Part shown: piece by piece, positions 22,522 to 23,320 of the stretch
Layout: every line of letters begins with the position of its first letter
How positions within the stretch are numbered: position 1 is the first letter of the stretch
Assembly: GCA_020048795.1 (NCBI GenBank)
Contig: JAIFMA010000121.1
Coordinates: 1 to 23,320 of the forward strand
Origin: Rhodoferax sp.
GTDB lineage: Bacteria; Pseudomonadota; Gammaproteobacteria; Burkholderiales; Burkholderiaceae_C
DNA: 23,320 nt
Direction of reading: 5' to 3'
Position numbers and translations under genes: made by a program
Notes under the pieces: model-generated
Database searches by the model: none
Told to the model about the DNA's origin: nothing
What the model saw: the letters and a program-made list of their open reading frames with translations, nothing else

Positions 22522-23320
22522 ATGATGCCGCTGAACACCGCCAGCGATAATTCACCCATGTCCAATCCCAAAGTCCTGTTCGGCTTTCATGCCGTCGGTG
22601 TGCGTCTGAAAACTGCACCCCAATCCATTGTTGAAGTGTTTTTCGACCCGACCCGCCGCGATGCACGCATGCGCCAGTTTGTCGACCGGGTGAATGAATC
22701 AGGCGTGCGGCTGATTGAAGCGGACGGCATGCGCCTGGCCAAAATGTCAGGCAGCCACGGCCATCAGGGTGTTGCGGCACGGGTCCATGAGCTCACTCAG
22801 GTGAAGTCGCTGGACGAACTGCTGGAGCAGCTCGAAGCCGCCCAGGCCACCAAACCTGCGCAACAGCGCGAGCAGCCGCTGATTCTGGTGCTCGACGGTG
22901 TGACTGACCCGCACAACCTGGGTGCCTGCCTGCGCGTGGCTGATGGGGCCGGTGTGCACGCGGTGATTGCGCCCAAAGATCACGCTGCAGGTATTAACGC
23001 CACGGTGGCCAAAGTGGCCAGCGGTGCGGCAGAAACCGTTCCCTACTTCATGGTGACCAATCTGGCACGCACCTTGAACGAGCTCAAGGAGCGCAACATC
23101 TGGATCATTGGCACTAGCGATGGGGCCGGCAAAACCCTGTACCAGGCCGACCTGAAGGGCCCGGTGGCGCTGGTGCTGGGTGCCGAGGGTGATGGCATGC
23201 GCCAGCTTACCGCCAAGACCTGCGACGAACTGGTCAGCATTCCGATGCGCGGTGCGGTTGAAAGCCTGAACGTGTCAGTGGCCAGCGGGGTCTGCCTGTA
23301 CGAGGCGCTGCGCCAGCGTA
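22522..23320 (+). CDS. rlmB: 23S rRNA (guanosine-2'-O-)-methyltransferase RlmB, 3' end outside window
   Basis: A SPOUT-class (TrmH-type) methyltransferase that methylates the ribose of G2251 in the peptidyl-transferase loop of 23S rRNA. The window contains 266 codons from ATG 22522 (254 from ATG 22558); the frame is still open at the right edge. The N-terminal L30e-like substrate domain begins at KVLFGFHAVGVRLK. The knotted SAM-binding domain shows DGVTDPHNLGACLRVAD, LVLGAEGDGMRQL, and IPMRGAVESLNVSVASGVCL, all three TrmH motifs. The longer start is preferred for its ribosome binding site; homologues often start near the second site, so up to 12 extra residues are uncertain. In E. coli rlmB lies directly after rnr; here 18.6 kb separates them. 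Confidence 0.95.
   Translation, partial: MMPLNTASDNSPMSNPKVLFGFHAVGVRLKTAPQSIVEVFFDPTRRDARMRQFVDRVNESGVRLIEADGMRLAKMSGSHGHQGVAARVHELTQVKSLDELLEQLEAAQATKPAQQREQPLILVLDGVTDPHNLGACLRVADGAGVHAVIAPKDHAAGINATVAKVASGAAETVPYFMVTNLARTLNELKERNIWIIGTSDGAGKTLYQADLKGPVALVLGAEGDGMRQLTAKTCDELVSIPMRGAVESLNVSVASGVCLYEALRQR

Noticed and set aside
1..23320. CRISPR arrays, rRNA genes, riboswitches, restriction or toxin-antitoxin systems
   Set aside because: I looked for regularly spaced repeats and for the typical motifs of these systems and saw none.

Overview
The window looks like a piece of a betaproteobacterial chromosome, most probably Burkholderiales/Comamonadaceae and Rhodoferax-like. This is inferred from protein style (RNase R, PurM, Hda, PcnB, RlmB), from the gene order AI-2E permease-hda-HAD phosphatase-pcnB-folK, and from a dispersed AT-rich intergenic repeat of a kind I associate with that family. 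No database search was possible.

Left end (1-1630): a mobile-element graveyard around an intact tRNA-Leu(CAG). It holds a minus-strand open frame resembling the end of a phage tail protein, a frameshifted IS3-family transposase scrap, the tRNA with a strong terminator, a frameshifted IS91-family transposase scrap, and an inverted half copy of a tRNA-Leu directly before rnr.

Housekeeping block (1633-13934): rnr, whose homologous N-terminus extends upstream of any canonical start codon, then an SDR oxidoreductase. On the minus strand are purM and a downstream MFS transporter gene ruined by an internal deletion. On the plus strand follows a tight operon: AI-2E permease, hda (DnaA regulation), HAD-IB phosphatase, a 14-codon leader ORF, pcnB (RNA polyadenylation) and folK (folate). 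A chemoreceptor gene and a RidA-family gene end this block.

Right block (14003-22237): an almost complete set for the computationally predicted peptide-ligase/peptide-tagging system built on circularly permuted ATP-grasp and circularly permuted glutamine-synthetase-like enzymes. It comprises a transglutaminase-like protease, a cpATP-grasp/alpha-E fusion and a transglutaminase/DUF2126 fusion. The DUF2126 gene is split by a one-base frameshift, with a TGATG stop/start overlap near the break. A ProQ/FinO RNA-chaperone gene lies on the opposite strand in the middle of the set. The NTN-hydrolase (Anbu) partner is not in the window. rlmB starts after this block and runs off the right edge.

Four genes carry lesions or non-standard starts (rnr start, MFS, DUF2126, IS scraps), so either this lineage is decaying or part of the sequence has indel errors. 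The most interesting items are the predicted tagging locus, the pcnB leader ORF, the rnr start and the dispersed repeat.
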